Source of the DNA: Prevotella sp.
Lineage (GTDB): Bacteria > Bacteroidota > Bacteroidia > Bacteroidales > Bacteroidaceae
Assembly: GCA_017471465.1 (NCBI GenBank)
Contig: JAFUTI010000023.1
Coordinates: 186,001 to 250,000, forward strand
Direction: 5' to 3'
DNA length: 64,000 bases
The position numbers were made by a program, and so were the translations under genes. Shown piece after piece: positions 51,009 to 60,110 of the stretch (position 1 is its first letter; each line of letters opens with the position of its first letter). The notes below the pieces were generated by a model. That model ran no database searches, was not told the DNA's origin, and saw only the letters and a program-made list of their open reading frames with translations.

Positions 51009-51057
51009 GTGATGACGTAATGACGTTTTGACGTTATGTCCGTTATGTCGTGATGAC
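51009..51057. repeat. Period-8 array across the truB stop codon
   Basis: TGATGACG, TAATGACG, TTTTGACG, TTATGTCC, GTTATGTC, GTGATGAC run through the gap between truB and queA and include the truB stop codon (51043-51045) and its last codons. Confidence 0.6.
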
Positions 51058-51744
51058 CACCTGGTCAAGCCAGGCAGGAAAAGTGTCGAACGTCTGGCAG
51101 TCTTCGATACGGACGTTACCCACACGGGTCCGGCAGAGGGCCGTCAGGAAGGCGCCGCTGCCTAAAGCCTGACCGATGTCGCGCGCCAGGGAACGGATAT
51201 AGGTACCCTTCCCACAGACGACACGGATGCTCATCTGCATCGTCACGGGGTCAAAGCCCGTCAGCTCTATCTCATCGATATGCACAGGTTTGGGAGCCAG
51301 GTGATGGTCGACACCCTTACGTGCCAGTTCGTATGCTCTGTCGCCTGCTACCATACAGGCAGAGAAGAGAGGCGGCTCCTGCATGATATCACCGACGAAT
51401 CTGGCAAGCACGCTTTCTATCAGCTGACGCGTGATATGGCGTGTCGGATAGGTCATGTCGACGGTGTGCTCACGGTCGAACGATGGTGTGGTCGCCCCTA
51501 ACTGCAGGGTGGCGGTATATTCCTTGTCGTGCAACTGCAACTGTTCTATCTGCTTCGTGGCTTTCCCCGTGCATAGAATGAGGACGCCGGTAGCCAGAGG
51601 GTCGAGGGTGCCGGCATGGCCCATCTTCACCCGCTTGACGTGCAGTTTCTTCGACACGAGATAGCGGATGTGAGCCAAAGCACCAAACGATGACATGCGG
51701 TACGGCTTGTTGATATAAATGAATGTCCCTTCGTTGAAGTTCAT
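51043..51744 (-). CDS. truB: tRNA pseudouridine-55 synthase
   Basis: 233 residues. VKMGHAGTLDPLATGVLILC holds the catalytic Asp; KEYTATLQLGATTPSFDREH and KGTYIRSLARDIGQALGSGA are family motifs. TruB makes pseudouridine 55 in tRNAs. Short form without a C-terminal PUA domain, usual for Bacteroidetes. Its start overlaps the uppP stop by one base. Confidence 0.96.
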   Translation of the reverse strand: MNFNEGTFIYINKPYRMSSFGALAHIRYLVSKKLHVKRVKMGHAGTLDPLATGVLILCTGKATKQIEQLQLHDKEYTATLQLGATTPSFDREHTVDMTYPTRHITRQLIESVLARFVGDIMQEPPLFSACMVAGDRAYELARKGVDHHLAPKPVHIDEIELTGFDPVTMQMSIRVVCGKGTYIRSLARDIGQALGSGAFLTALCRTRVGNVRIEDCQTFDTFPAWLDQVVITT

Positions 51745-52601
51745 TAGTCAACCATTGCAAGTGAGTGACCCGTCAGAAGCAGCACGATGATTATCGTACC
51801 GACAATGATACGATAGATACCAAAAGCCTTGAAGCCATATTTGGCAAGGAAGGACACGAACCACTTCATAGCCAACAGTGCCACCACAAAAGCGACAACG
51901 CAACCTAAGAGCAGCATCATCATATTGTGTGAAGTAGCCCACACGGCATCTTCCTTCACGAGATCAAGCAGGTCGAGCAGTGTAGCACCCGCCATGGTAG
52001 GCACGGCGAGGAAGAACGAAAACTCAGCAGCACGCTTACGTGTCAGACCCTGTGTCATACCGCCCACGATAGTTGCCATCGAACGGGAAACCCCCGGGAT
52101 GACCGAAATACACTGGTAAAGACCGATGTTAAACGCACGCTTCTCATTGACCTTCACATCATCAGTGCCTTTATTGAACAGCTTGTCGCAGAACAGCATG
52201 AACACACCGCCGACAACCAGCATAACGGCCACCACTTCAACACTGTCGAGGAGCCAGTCAAGCAGGCCTGATTTCTTAGCTGCCAGTCCGATAATCACAG
52301 CTGGTAAGACGCCGACAAAAAGCAGCCAGTAAAAGTAGTACTTATGCTTCAAACGCTGCCATAGTGAGCTTCCCTCAGGGGCAGGCGTATTGTCGAGCTT
52401 GAAAAAACGCTTCCAGTAGAGACAGACGACGGAAAGGATGGCACCAAACTGGATGATAAACGTGAAGGCATGGACAAAGGGATCGCCTTGTTCTATACCC
52501 AACAGATTCTGCGTAATAATCATGTGTCCCGTAGAAGAGACAGGAAGGAACTCTGTGAGTCCCTCAACAATTGCGATAATAACGGTTTCTATCCACGTCA
52601 T
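51744..52601 (-). CDS. uppP: Undecaprenyl-diphosphate phosphatase
   Basis: 285 residues, about eight membrane helices. The BacA/UppP signatures VEGLTEFLPVSSTGHMII and SVIPGVSRSMATIVGGM are intact. It recycles the C55 lipid carrier for peptidoglycan and O-antigen synthesis at the inner membrane. Coupled to truB by a one-base overlap and 18 bases after DUF3098. Confidence 0.97.
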   Translation of the reverse strand: MTWIETVIIAIVEGLTEFLPVSSTGHMIITQNLLGIEQGDPFVHAFTFIIQFGAILSVVCLYWKRFFKLDNTPAPEGSSLWQRLKHKYYFYWLLFVGVLPAVIIGLAAKKSGLLDWLLDSVEVVAVMLVVGGVFMLFCDKLFNKGTDDVKVNEKRAFNIGLYQCISVIPGVSRSMATIVGGMTQGLTRKRAAEFSFFLAVPTMAGATLLDLLDLVKEDAVWATSHNMMMLLLGCVVAFVVALLAMKWFVSFLAKYGFKAFGIYRIIVGTIIIVLLLTGHSLAMVD

Positions 52602-52619
52602 TTATGACCTCCTTCTGAG

Positions 52620-52844
52620 CTAATCCTTACTCTTGTGAACTACTGCGTAAATCATCGACAGGAAGCCAATCAGGCACACCACAGGGGCCACCACGATGCG
52701 GCGGGTACTGAAAATGTCGGGGTTATAAGCCTCCTCTGTCGAACTGCCGCCACTCATCAGGATAAAGCCAATGATAACGACAGCCATCCCCACTGCAAGC
52801 AGGATGAAATTCATGCGACCAAACGCCAAGTCTCTTTTTTCCAT
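52620..52844 (-). CDS. DUF3098 small membrane protein
   Basis: 74 residues with two membrane helices (FILLAVGMAVVIIGFILMSG and VAPVVCLIGFLSMIYAVV). DUF3098 proteins are found between ftsX and uppP across Bacteroidetes, exactly as here. Molecular role unknown; likely linked to cell division or envelope work through its neighbours. Confidence 0.92.
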   Translation of the reverse strand: MEKRDLAFGRMNFILLAVGMAVVIIGFILMSGGSSTEEAYNPDIFSTRRIVVAPVVCLIGFLSMIYAVVHKSKD

Positions 52845-52847
52845 ATC

Positions 52848-52875
52848 ATTTCTGATTCTTAATTCTAAATTTTAT
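52848..52875. repeat. Period-7 array across the ftsX stop codon
   Basis: ATTTCTG, ATTCTTA, ATTCTAA, ATTTTAT lie between ftsX and the DUF3098 gene; the ftsX stop (52865-52867) is inside. Confidence 0.5.
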
Positions 52876-53743
52876 AAAGGTCCTGCGCACGCATCTTGAG
52901 AAAGTGGTTTACTGAGATATACGAACACAGCGACGTAATAACCAAACCGAAAAGCACGACGGCCAAAGCCGTGACAGCCAACACCTCCCAGCTGATGACA
53001 GCTGTAAGACTGGGCTCATACCGGTAGAGGCTCCACACACCCGCACCCAGGACAAGGCACGCCAGCAACGCGGAAACGAGCCCCACGACCAGGCCTACGC
53101 CCATAAACGGACGACGGATGAAAGCCCACGAGGCTCCCACCAGCTGCATCGTGTGAATAAGGAAGCGCTGCGAGTAGACACGCAGACGCACCGTATTGCT
53201 CACCAGTTCGTAGCTGATAAACGTCAGCAGCAGGGCCAGCACCAGCAGCACCAGACTGACTTTCTGCAGATTCACATTCACACGGTCCATCAGGTCCTCC
53301 TGATAGGCGACGTCGGTCACCTTGGAGTTCTTCCGAAGCTCACGAACAATCCAGCGCAGTGAGTCGCGATTGGCATATTCGCCCTTCAACTGCAGTTCCA
53401 ACGTGGCCACAAAGGGATTCATGCCGAGAAACTCCGACGGGTCGCTTCCCATAGCCGCCGTCTGTTCTTTCAGGGCCTGTTCCTTACTGACATAATCAAT
53501 ATTGCGAGCGTAGGGCCGGTGATACAGGTCACGACACAGCCGGTGGGCATCGTTCACGCTCACCGTGTCGCTCAGCATGACCGTCACCGTCAGATGCTCC
53601 TTGACATAATTAGAAAGGTTATGGGCCGTGAGTACCGAAAACACCACAAGACCCAGCAATATCAGCACCATCGTCGTACTGATACACAGTGTCACAACCT
53701 GTAAGCCGTGCCGGCGACGGGTCGTCCTTCTATTTCTGCTCAT
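52865..53743 (-). CDS. ftsX: Cell-division protein FtsX
   Basis: 292 residues from MSRNRRTTRRRHGLQVVTLC. One N-terminal membrane helix, a periplasmic domain (VKEHLTVTVMLSDTVSVNDA, YVSKEQALKEQTAAMG) and three C-terminal helices match FtsX, the permease partner of FtsE that activates septal amidases. ftsE is not adjacent. The longer frame upstream passes through the divergent promoter region. First gene of the block down to folK. Confidence 0.95.
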   Translation of the reverse strand: MSRNRRTTRRRHGLQVVTLCISTTMVLILLGLVVFSVLTAHNLSNYVKEHLTVTVMLSDTVSVNDAHRLCRDLYHRPYARNIDYVSKEQALKEQTAAMGSDPSEFLGMNPFVATLELQLKGEYANRDSLRWIVRELRKNSKVTDVAYQEDLMDRVNVNLQKVSLVLLVLALLLTFISYELVSNTVRLRVYSQRFLIHTMQLVGASWAFIRRPFMGVGLVVGLVSALLACLVLGAGVWSLYRYEPSLTAVISWEVLAVTALAVVLFGLVITSLCSYISVNHFLKMRAQDLYKI

Positions 53744-53776
53744 TGACTTGACGTACGTAAATCTTGAAATCGCGTG

Positions 53777-53824
53777 CAAAGTTACAAATAAATTTTTGGA
53801 AAAAAAAACTTTTTCGTAATTTTG
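53777..53824. promoter_or_regulatory. Divergent -7 elements for ftsX and the radical SAM gene
   Basis: Minus-strand TAACTTTG at 53777-53784 serves ftsX; plus-strand TAATTTTG at 53817-53824 with TTTG at 53795-53798 (18-base spacer) serves the radical SAM gene, whose ATG follows 8 bases later, implying a very short leader. Confidence 0.6.
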
Positions 53825-53832
53825 CACCCATT

Positions 53833-54597
53833 ATGAGTACAATCATCTATCCTTCGCCCATCTTCGGCCCCGTACAGAGCCGTCGGCTGGGTATTTCCTT
53901 AGGCATCAACCTGCTGCCAGCCGACGGTAAAGTATGCTCCTTCGACTGCGTTTACTGCGAGTGTGGTTTCAACAAGGACCATCGTCCCACCCTGCCCCTC
54001 CCCACCCGTGAGGAGGTTGCCAAGGCACTAGAGAAGAAACTGCTACAAATGCAGGAGGACGGCCAGATGCCCGACGTGCTGACCTTTGCCGGCAATGGTG
54101 AGCCCACCTGCCATCCCCACTTCGCCGAGATCATCGACGATACCATCCGTCTGCGTGACCTGTACTGCCCCGCAGCCAAGGTGTCGGTACTCAGCAATTC
54201 TACGATGATTCATCACCAGCGTGTCCATGATGCCCTTTTGCGGGTCGACAACAACATTCTGAAGCTCGACACCGTCGATGCACGTTTCATCCGGCAGGTA
54301 GACCGTCCCGTAGGCACCTACGATGTCGAACACATCATCGAGAGGATGAAGGCCTTCAAAGGCCATGTCATCATCCAGACAATGTTCCTACGGGGCACCG
54401 GTATCGACAACACCAGCGACAGCTACGTCGGCCCCTGGCTGCAGGCCGTCAAGGAGATAGCCCCGCAGCAGGTGATGATCTACACCATCGACCGCGAGAC
54501 GCCCGACCAAAGTCTGCAGAAAGCGAGTCGCGAACAACTTGACGTCATTCGCGACCGCGTTGCCGCCATGGGAATCCCCTGCACGGCATCCTATTAA
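53833..54597 (+). CDS. Radical SAM protein
   Basis: 254 residues from MSTIIYPSPIFGPVQSRRLG. The iron-sulfur motif is CSFDCVYCECG (~37-47, CxxxCxxC), followed by LTFAGNGEPTCHPHFAEII, the glycine-rich SAM site. Proteins of this group are widespread and conserved in Bacteroidetes, often labelled radical SAM or wyosine-like, but the reaction is unsettled. Convergent with lpxA, 24 bases apart. It stands alone from the ftsX block. Confidence 0.9.
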   Translation: MSTIIYPSPIFGPVQSRRLGISLGINLLPADGKVCSFDCVYCECGFNKDHRPTLPLPTREEVAKALEKKLLQMQEDGQMPDVLTFAGNGEPTCHPHFAEIIDDTIRLRDLYCPAAKVSVLSNSTMIHHQRVHDALLRVDNNILKLDTVDARFIRQVDRPVGTYDVEHIIERMKAFKGHVIIQTMFLRGTGIDNTSDSYVGPWLQAVKEIAPQQVMIYTIDRETPDQSLQKASREQLDVIRDRVAAMGIPCTASY

Positions 54598-54621
54598 GAG
54601 ATACAGTTGCTTAACTGTCGT

Positions 54622-55401
54622 TTACATCCTCGAGATGATGCCGAGTTTGGTGGCTTGCAGGAACTCGATGATGTGACGGATTTCAGGACCGTCGGGCACC
54701 TGGTCGACAATCTGGTTGATAGCATCGAAGAGGGAGGTGCCGCCGTTGAACACCAACCGGTAGGCATTGGCAATATGCTTCAGCGTCTTCTCTTCGACAC
54801 CGTGCTGACGACCAACGGCGAAATTCACGCCGCCGTAGGTATTCTTCTTCGTGGCGATGATATAGGGCGGAATGTCACGCGAGAAGGTGGTGCCAGCCTG
54901 CACCATAGAGCCGCGGCCGACGCGGGTCTTCGCGTTCTCGATGACTGACGATGAGAAGATGACGCCGTCCTCAATCTCACAGTCGCCGGCAATCTTCGTT
55001 CCATAGCCGAAGACACAACGGTCGCCCACCTTGGTGTCATGCGAGATGTGGGCACCCTCCATCAGCACGTTCTCGTTGCCGATAATAGTCTGCCCGCCAC
55101 TGTGGGTAGCACGGTTGATAACTACGTTTTCACGGATGACATTGCCGTCGCCGATGATACACTCCGAGCGTTCGCCACGGAACTCGAAGTCCTGCGGCAG
55201 GGCGCCGATGACGCTGCCCTGGTGAATCTTGTTGCCCTTACCCATGCGCGTACCGTTACAGATACTGACAAAGGGGAAGATGATACAGCCATCGCCGATT
55301 TCCACATCGTCCTCGATATAGACAAAGGGGAAAATCTTACAGTTGTCGCCGATTTTTGCCTTGGGGCTTATTTCGGCCTTAGGGGATATTTCGCTTGCCA
55401 T
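54622..55401 (-). CDS. lpxA: UDP-N-acetylglucosamine O-acyltransferase
   Basis: 259 residues built of hexapeptide repeats (left-handed beta-helix) with the catalytic region NVVINRATHSGGQTIIGN and HISHDTKVGDRCV, and a helical C-terminus. LpxA performs the first acylation of lipid A synthesis in the cytoplasm. The start has a duplicated EISPKA motif from an 18-base direct repeat, which replaces one helix turn. Follows the RND operon on the same strand, 12 bases after the outer-membrane factor gene, so it may share its transcript. Confidence 0.95.
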   Translation of the reverse strand: MASEISPKAEISPKAKIGDNCKIFPFVYIEDDVEIGDGCIIFPFVSICNGTRMGKGNKIHQGSVIGALPQDFEFRGERSECIIGDGNVIRENVVINRATHSGGQTIIGNENVLMEGAHISHDTKVGDRCVFGYGTKIAGDCEIEDGVIFSSSVIENAKTRVGRGSMVQAGTTFSRDIPPYIIATKKNTYGGVNFAVGRQHGVEEKTLKHIANAYRLVFNGGTSLFDAINQIVDQVPDGPEIRHIIEFLQATKLGIISRM

Positions 55402-55413
55402 AACTTTTCTCTT

Positions 55414-56799
55414 TTACTTTGCACCACCGCCTAAAGCTTGGTACAGGTTAACTACTGCTTGCATCTTGTTGAACTGGTCGGTGACCTCACTGATCTCGGC
55501 ATTGAGCAGATTGGACTGCGCCGAGATAACCTCCAGATAGGTAGTGTTCGACGACGACTCCATCAACTTCTTCGTATCCTCGACATTCTGCTTCAGCACA
55601 GCCACCCGCTTCGAGTCGAGGGCGCCCTTCTCAGCCGACGAGTTATAGGTGACGAGGGCGTTCGACACCTCGTTGCCGGCTTTCAACACGGTATTCTGCC
55701 AGGTGTTGTACTTCTGTTCATACTGCATCTTGGCCACCTTCAGGCCAGCTACAATCTGTCCATGCTGGAAGATCGGCTGCACCAGTGAGCCGACAGCCGA
55801 CCACAACATCTTACCGGGGTTGATAAGACCGTTGTTGTTGGTGAAGGCGCCTGTACCGGTGATGGTGATGCTGGGATAGAAGCGCGAGCGGGCCTGCTGC
55901 ACATCGTAGAAGCACTGGGCCAACGCCATCTCAGCGGCGTGCACGTCGGCACGGTTGTTCAGCAGATTGATGCTCACACCGGTAGCAAACTGCGAGGGCA
56001 GCGACTGGTCAGCCAGACGGCCACGGCTGATGGTCTGTGCCGGCTGGGCTATCAGCAGCGACAGGGCATTTTCGGTCTCACGGATCTGACGCAACAGGTC
56101 TACCTTCTGAGCCTGCACGCTGTAGTAAGCGGCTTCGGCACTCTGCACGGCAGTAGAGCGGTAGCCGACGCGGTTCTCGTGCATGAACTGCATTTTCTCC
56201 CAGGTCTCCTTCGTCAACTGCTCCATTTCGTTGACAATCTCCACCTGACGGTCGAGCATCAGCAGCGTATAGTAGAGGTTGGCTATGCCGGTGACGATGC
56301 CGCACTGGGCAGCCACCTGATAGTCCTTGGTAGCCATTAGCTGCATCTGTGCCGAACGCTTGGCGTTAAGCAGATTGCCGAAGAGGTCGACACTCCACGA
56401 GGCAGAGACAGGCACCTGGTAGGACTTGGTCGTCACCGAGGGGTCGGTCTGTAGCGTGGCAATCGTTCCCTGAGGCGTCAGCGCTATCGACGGCAGGAAG
56501 GCCAGACGGGCACATTTCAGTGCCTCATTGACAATCTGCACGTTCAGGGCTGCGTTCAGCAGGTCAGGATTCTTCTCCAGTCCCTGCTGGATGAGTGCCT
56601 GCAGCTGGGGGTCGGTGAAGAGCTGACACCAGGGCAGGTTGCCAAACGACTCATCGTCTTCAGCCTGAAGGGCACCGTTCAGGGCCACGGGGTCGCGGAC
56701 GATACCGTCGGCAACGACATCAGGACGGTCGTATTTGTTGTAGAGACCGCAGCTGCTGAGAAGCAGCGTTGCGGTCATGCATATCATTATCTTCTTCAT
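55414..56799 (-). CDS. RND efflux outer-membrane lipoprotein (TolC/OprM/NodT type)
   Basis: 461 residues with a lipobox (LLLSSCGLYNKY, Cys17). Two OEP repeats give the trimeric channel (ALIQQGLEKNPDLLNAALNV; VDLFGNLLNAKRSAQMQLM; RADVHAAEMALAQCFYDVQQ). It completes the tripartite pump with the two genes upstream, 4 bases after the pump gene. Substrates cannot be inferred. Confidence 0.95.
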   Translation of the reverse strand: MKKIMICMTATLLLSSCGLYNKYDRPDVVADGIVRDPVALNGALQAEDDESFGNLPWCQLFTDPQLQALIQQGLEKNPDLLNAALNVQIVNEALKCARLAFLPSIALTPQGTIATLQTDPSVTTKSYQVPVSASWSVDLFGNLLNAKRSAQMQLMATKDYQVAAQCGIVTGIANLYYTLLMLDRQVEIVNEMEQLTKETWEKMQFMHENRVGYRSTAVQSAEAAYYSVQAQKVDLLRQIRETENALSLLIAQPAQTISRGRLADQSLPSQFATGVSINLLNNRADVHAAEMALAQCFYDVQQARSRFYPSITITGTGAFTNNNGLINPGKMLWSAVGSLVQPIFQHGQIVAGLKVAKMQYEQKYNTWQNTVLKAGNEVSNALVTYNSSAEKGALDSKRVAVLKQNVEDTKKLMESSSNTTYLEVISAQSNLLNAEISEVTDQFNKMQAVVNLYQALGGGAK

Positions 56800-56803
56800 A
56801 GTC

Positions 56804-59800
56804 TTACTTCTCTAATTCATAATCAACAGGGCGATGTGCATACTGGGCAATCTCGGTAGCCACCTCTTCGTTCTCATCCTCGTTCTCGAACTTCATAGGA
56901 CGGAACTTCTCCTGGATGCTCTGGAAGATGACGAACAGCGTAGGAACGACAAACAGCTGGCAGACAGTACCAACGAGCATGCCGCCGACGGCAGCAGCAC
57001 CGAGCGTCTGGTTACCATTCTTGCCCACACCTGAGGCGAACATCATAGGTAGCAGGCCGATGACCATAGCCAGCGACGTCATCAGGATAGGACGCAGACG
57101 GGCGGCAGAGCCGAGGATGGCTGACCATGATACGGCCATACCGAGTTGTCGGCGCTCGAGGGCGAACTGGATAATCAGGATGGCGTTCTTAGCCAGCAGA
57201 CCAATCAGCATGATGAGCGAAATCTGCATGTAGATATCGTTGTTATGACCGAAGAGCTGGGTGAAGAGGAAGGCACCTGCCAGTCCGAAGGGCACGGAGA
57301 GCACCACTGCCAGCGGCAAGATATAGGACTCGTACTGTGCCGACAGGATGAGGTAGATGAAGATGAAGCAGAGAACGAAGATGAGTGCCGTGGAGTTGCT
57401 CGACTTGGCCTCCTGTCGTGTCAGTCCCTGATAGTCGTAGGTGTAGCCCGTGGGCAGCATGTCGGCAGCCACCTCCTCAACGGCCTTGATGGCCTCGCCG
57501 GTGGAGTAGCCGTCGGCCACGGTAGCGGTGACGGTGATGGAGGTGAACATGTTGAAGCGGCTGATGTTAGTCGGGCCGTAGACACGCTCTATGGAGCAGA
57601 ACTCCTGCACAGGTGCCATACCCTTCGGCGTGCGCACATAGACGCTGTTGAGCGACTCAGGCGTCATACGGGTCTCTGGCGAGCCCTGTACCATGACGCG
57701 GTAGAGCTTGCCGTAGGCGTTGAAGTTTGAGGCATACAGACCGCCGTAGTAACCCTGCAGGGTGGTGAGCACGGTGGAGGGCGAGATGCCCGACTGCTTA
57801 CACTTGGCCACGTCGACGTGAATCATGTACTGCGGGTAGTTGGGGTTGTACGACGTCTGGGCCATCTGTATCTCCGGACGCTTGTTGAGCTCAGCCAGAT
57901 AGTCCTTGGTGATGTCGAAGAACTTCGTGAGCGAACCGCCGGTGCGGTCCTGCATCACCAGCGACACACCAGAGTTGGCCGAGAAGCCGGGAATCATAGG
58001 CGGTGCGAAAGCCAGGATGGAGGCGTCCTTGATATGGGCGGTCTTCAGGTATATCTGTGCCAGCACACCGTTGGCCTCGTATGGATTGAGGAAGAAGCGG
58101 TAGATACCATCGCCCTGCCACAGTCCGCTGAGTTTCCACCAGAAGCCCTTCTGGCGCTCTGCAAACGGCTTCAGCTTGATAATAAAGGTAGCCTGGTCGG
58201 AGCCGGCACCGGCAATGAAGTTATAGCCCTGAATCTGCTCACGGCTCTGGATGGCGGGGTCGGCAGCGAGGATGGAGTCCACCTGGTTGATAATCTGCGT
58301 GGTACGTGCCACCGACGTTGCCGGGGGCATGGAGATAGTGCAGAAGATGGTACCCGTGTCCTCATCGGGCACGAGGCCGGTCTTCGTGGTAAACATGGTT
58401 GTTGCCAGCACGGCGATGCCGATGACGACGGTCACGAAGATGGCCACGGGCTTCTTCACCAGCTTCTCAACAGTCTTTTTGTACTTGCCGGTAGCGGCAT
58501 TGAAGGCCGTGTTGAACGAGGCGTGGAAGCGGTCGATCATCGACATCTTCTTCTCGTGGCCCTCCTTGTCGTGCGGCTTGAGGAAGATGGCACACAGGGC
58601 TGGCGACAGCGTCAGGGCGTTCAGTGCCGAGATGAAGATGGAGACGGCCATCGTCACGCCGAACTCACGGTAGAACGTACCCGTCGTACCGCCGATGAAC
58701 GACACGGGGATGAACACCGAGGCCATGACGAGCGTGATGGAGATGATGGCACCCGAAATCTCGTTCATGGCGTCGATAGAGGCCGTCAGCGGTGACTTGT
58801 AGCCCTGGTCGAGCTTGGCGTGGACGGCCTCAACCACTACGATGGCGTCGTCCACCACGATGGCGATGGCCAGCAGCAATGCCGACAGCGTCAGCAGGTT
58901 GATGGAGAAGCCGAAGACCTCGAGGAAGAAGAACGTACCGATGAGCGACACCGGCACGGCGATGAGCGGGATGAGCGTCGAGCGCCAGTCTTGCAGGAAG
59001 ACGTAAATCACGATGAACACCAGGATGAGGGTGAACACGAGGGTAAAGACCACCTCCTCGATAGAGGCGTACAGGAACTCGGTGACGTCGTAGTTGATCT
59101 TATAGTACATGCCCGGGGGGAACAGCTTAGCCTGCTCCTCCAGCTCGGCCTTCACCTGTTTGGCTATCTCGTTGGCGTTGGAGCCGGCAATCTGCTGCAC
59201 CATACCCATGACCGACGGGATGTTGTTGTTCTTCATCGACACGGAGTACTGCAGGCCGCCCAGCTCGATACGGGCCACATCCTTCAGCTTCAGCGTCTGG
59301 CCATTGGCATCGCTGGAGATGATGATATTACCAAACTCCTCCTCGGTCTTCAGACGACCGGTGTAGCGCATGGCATACTCGTAGGCCACGGGCGACTGCT
59401 CGCCGAAGGTGCCCGGGGCGGCCTCGATGTTCTGCTCGGCCAGCACACCGCTGATGTCACTCGGCATCAGGTTGTACTGCTTCATCACGTCGGGCTTCAG
59501 CCAGATACGCATGGAGTAGGTCTTCACACCTGGCGACTGCACGTCGCCCACGCCCTGGATACGCTTGATGGCGGGCACGACGTTGATGTTGTTGTAGTTG
59601 GTCAGAAACTGGTCGTCGTAGCGGCCGTCAGAGGTCAGGGTGAACATCAGCACCTGCGAGGTCTGGCGCTTCATGACCGTCACACCGATGCGGGTAACCT
59701 CGGCAGGCAGCAGGGCCTGCGCCTGACTGACGCGGTTCTGAACGTTGACCGCACACATGTCAGGGTTCAGTCCCTGGCGGAAAAGGATAGAGATGCTGGC

Positions 59801-60061
59801 CGAACCACTGGAGGCCGACGAGCTCATATAGTCCATGCCCTCCACACCGTTGATGCTCTCTTCCAACGGGGCCAGCACGGAGTTCTTCACAGTCTCTGCA
59901 TCGGCACCGGGATAGCTGGTGAACACCACGACGGTAGGTGGTGCAATATCCGGATACTGCTCAATAGGCAGCGTGGCAAGTCCGATAAAACCCAGCAGGA
60001 CGATGACAATGGAGATCACCGTCGACAGCACCGGGCGCTTGATAAATGTTGTAAAAGTCAT
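56804..60061 (-). CDS. RND multidrug efflux pump, AcrB/HAE1 family
   Basis: 1085 residues. N-terminal FIKRPVLSTVISIVIVLLGF, a first periplasmic loop, the proton-relay pair in AIAIVVDDAIVVVEAVH (helix 4), and the second half with SAQYESYILPLAVVLSVPFG are typical for HAE1 pumps. The protein exports hydrophobic compounds across the envelope with proton drive. Middle gene of a three-gene operon. No TetR- or AcrR-type regulator is adjacent. Confidence 0.97.
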   Translation of the reverse strand: MTFTTFIKRPVLSTVISIVIVLLGFIGLATLPIEQYPDIAPPTVVVFTSYPGADAETVKNSVLAPLEESINGVEGMDYMSSSASSGSASISILFRQGLNPDMCAVNVQNRVSQAQALLPAEVTRIGVTVMKRQTSQVLMFTLTSDGRYDDQFLTNYNNINVVPAIKRIQGVGDVQSPGVKTYSMRIWLKPDVMKQYNLMPSDISGVLAEQNIEAAPGTFGEQSPVAYEYAMRYTGRLKTEEEFGNIIISSDANGQTLKLKDVARIELGGLQYSVSMKNNNIPSVMGMVQQIAGSNANEIAKQVKAELEEQAKLFPPGMYYKINYDVTEFLYASIEEVVFTLVFTLILVFIVIYVFLQDWRSTLIPLIAVPVSLIGTFFFLEVFGFSINLLTLSALLLAIAIVVDDAIVVVEAVHAKLDQGYKSPLTASIDAMNEISGAIISITLVMASVFIPVSFIGGTTGTFYREFGVTMAVSIFISALNALTLSPALCAIFLKPHDKEGHEKKMSMIDRFHASFNTAFNAATGKYKKTVEKLVKKPVAIFVTVVIGIAVLATTMFTTKTGLVPDEDTGTIFCTISMPPATSVARTTQIINQVDSILAADPAIQSREQIQGYNFIAGAGSDQATFIIKLKPFAERQKGFWWKLSGLWQGDGIYRFFLNPYEANGVLAQIYLKTAHIKDASILAFAPPMIPGFSANSGVSLVMQDRTGGSLTKFFDITKDYLAELNKRPEIQMAQTSYNPNYPQYMIHVDVAKCKQSGISPSTVLTTLQGYYGGLYASNFNAYGKLYRVMVQGSPETRMTPESLNSVYVRTPKGMAPVQEFCSIERVYGPTNISRFNMFTSITVTATVADGYSTGEAIKAVEEVAADMLPTGYTYDYQGLTRQEAKSSNSTALIFVLCFIFIYLILSAQYESYILPLAVVLSVPFGLAGAFLFTQLFGHNNDIYMQISLIMLIGLLAKNAILIIQFALERRQLGMAVSWSAILGSAARLRPILMTSLAMVIGLLPMMFASGVGKNGNQTLGAAAVGGMLVGTVCQLFVVPTLFVIFQSIQEKFRPMKFENEDENEEVATEIAQYAHRPVDYELEK

Positions 60062-60068
60062 AGTTGTC

Positions 60069-60110
60069 TTAACTTTTATCTCTTAACTTTTAACTATTAA
60101 CTATTTCTTC
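60069..60110. repeat. TTAACTT array across the acrA-type stop codon
   Basis: TTAACTT, TTATCTC, TTAACTT, TTAACTA, TTAACTA, TTTCTTC: six 7-mers between the adaptor and pump genes, with the adaptor stop codon (60101-60103) inside. The array occupies most of the gap and would lie just before the pump start codon in the mRNA. Confidence 0.75.

Noticed and set aside
58820-60100. 426-codon open frame antisense to the RND pump gene
   Set aside because: It mirrors the codon pattern of a clear AcrB-family gene, is rich in His, Asp and Gln without any domain, and has no promoter or ribosome site.
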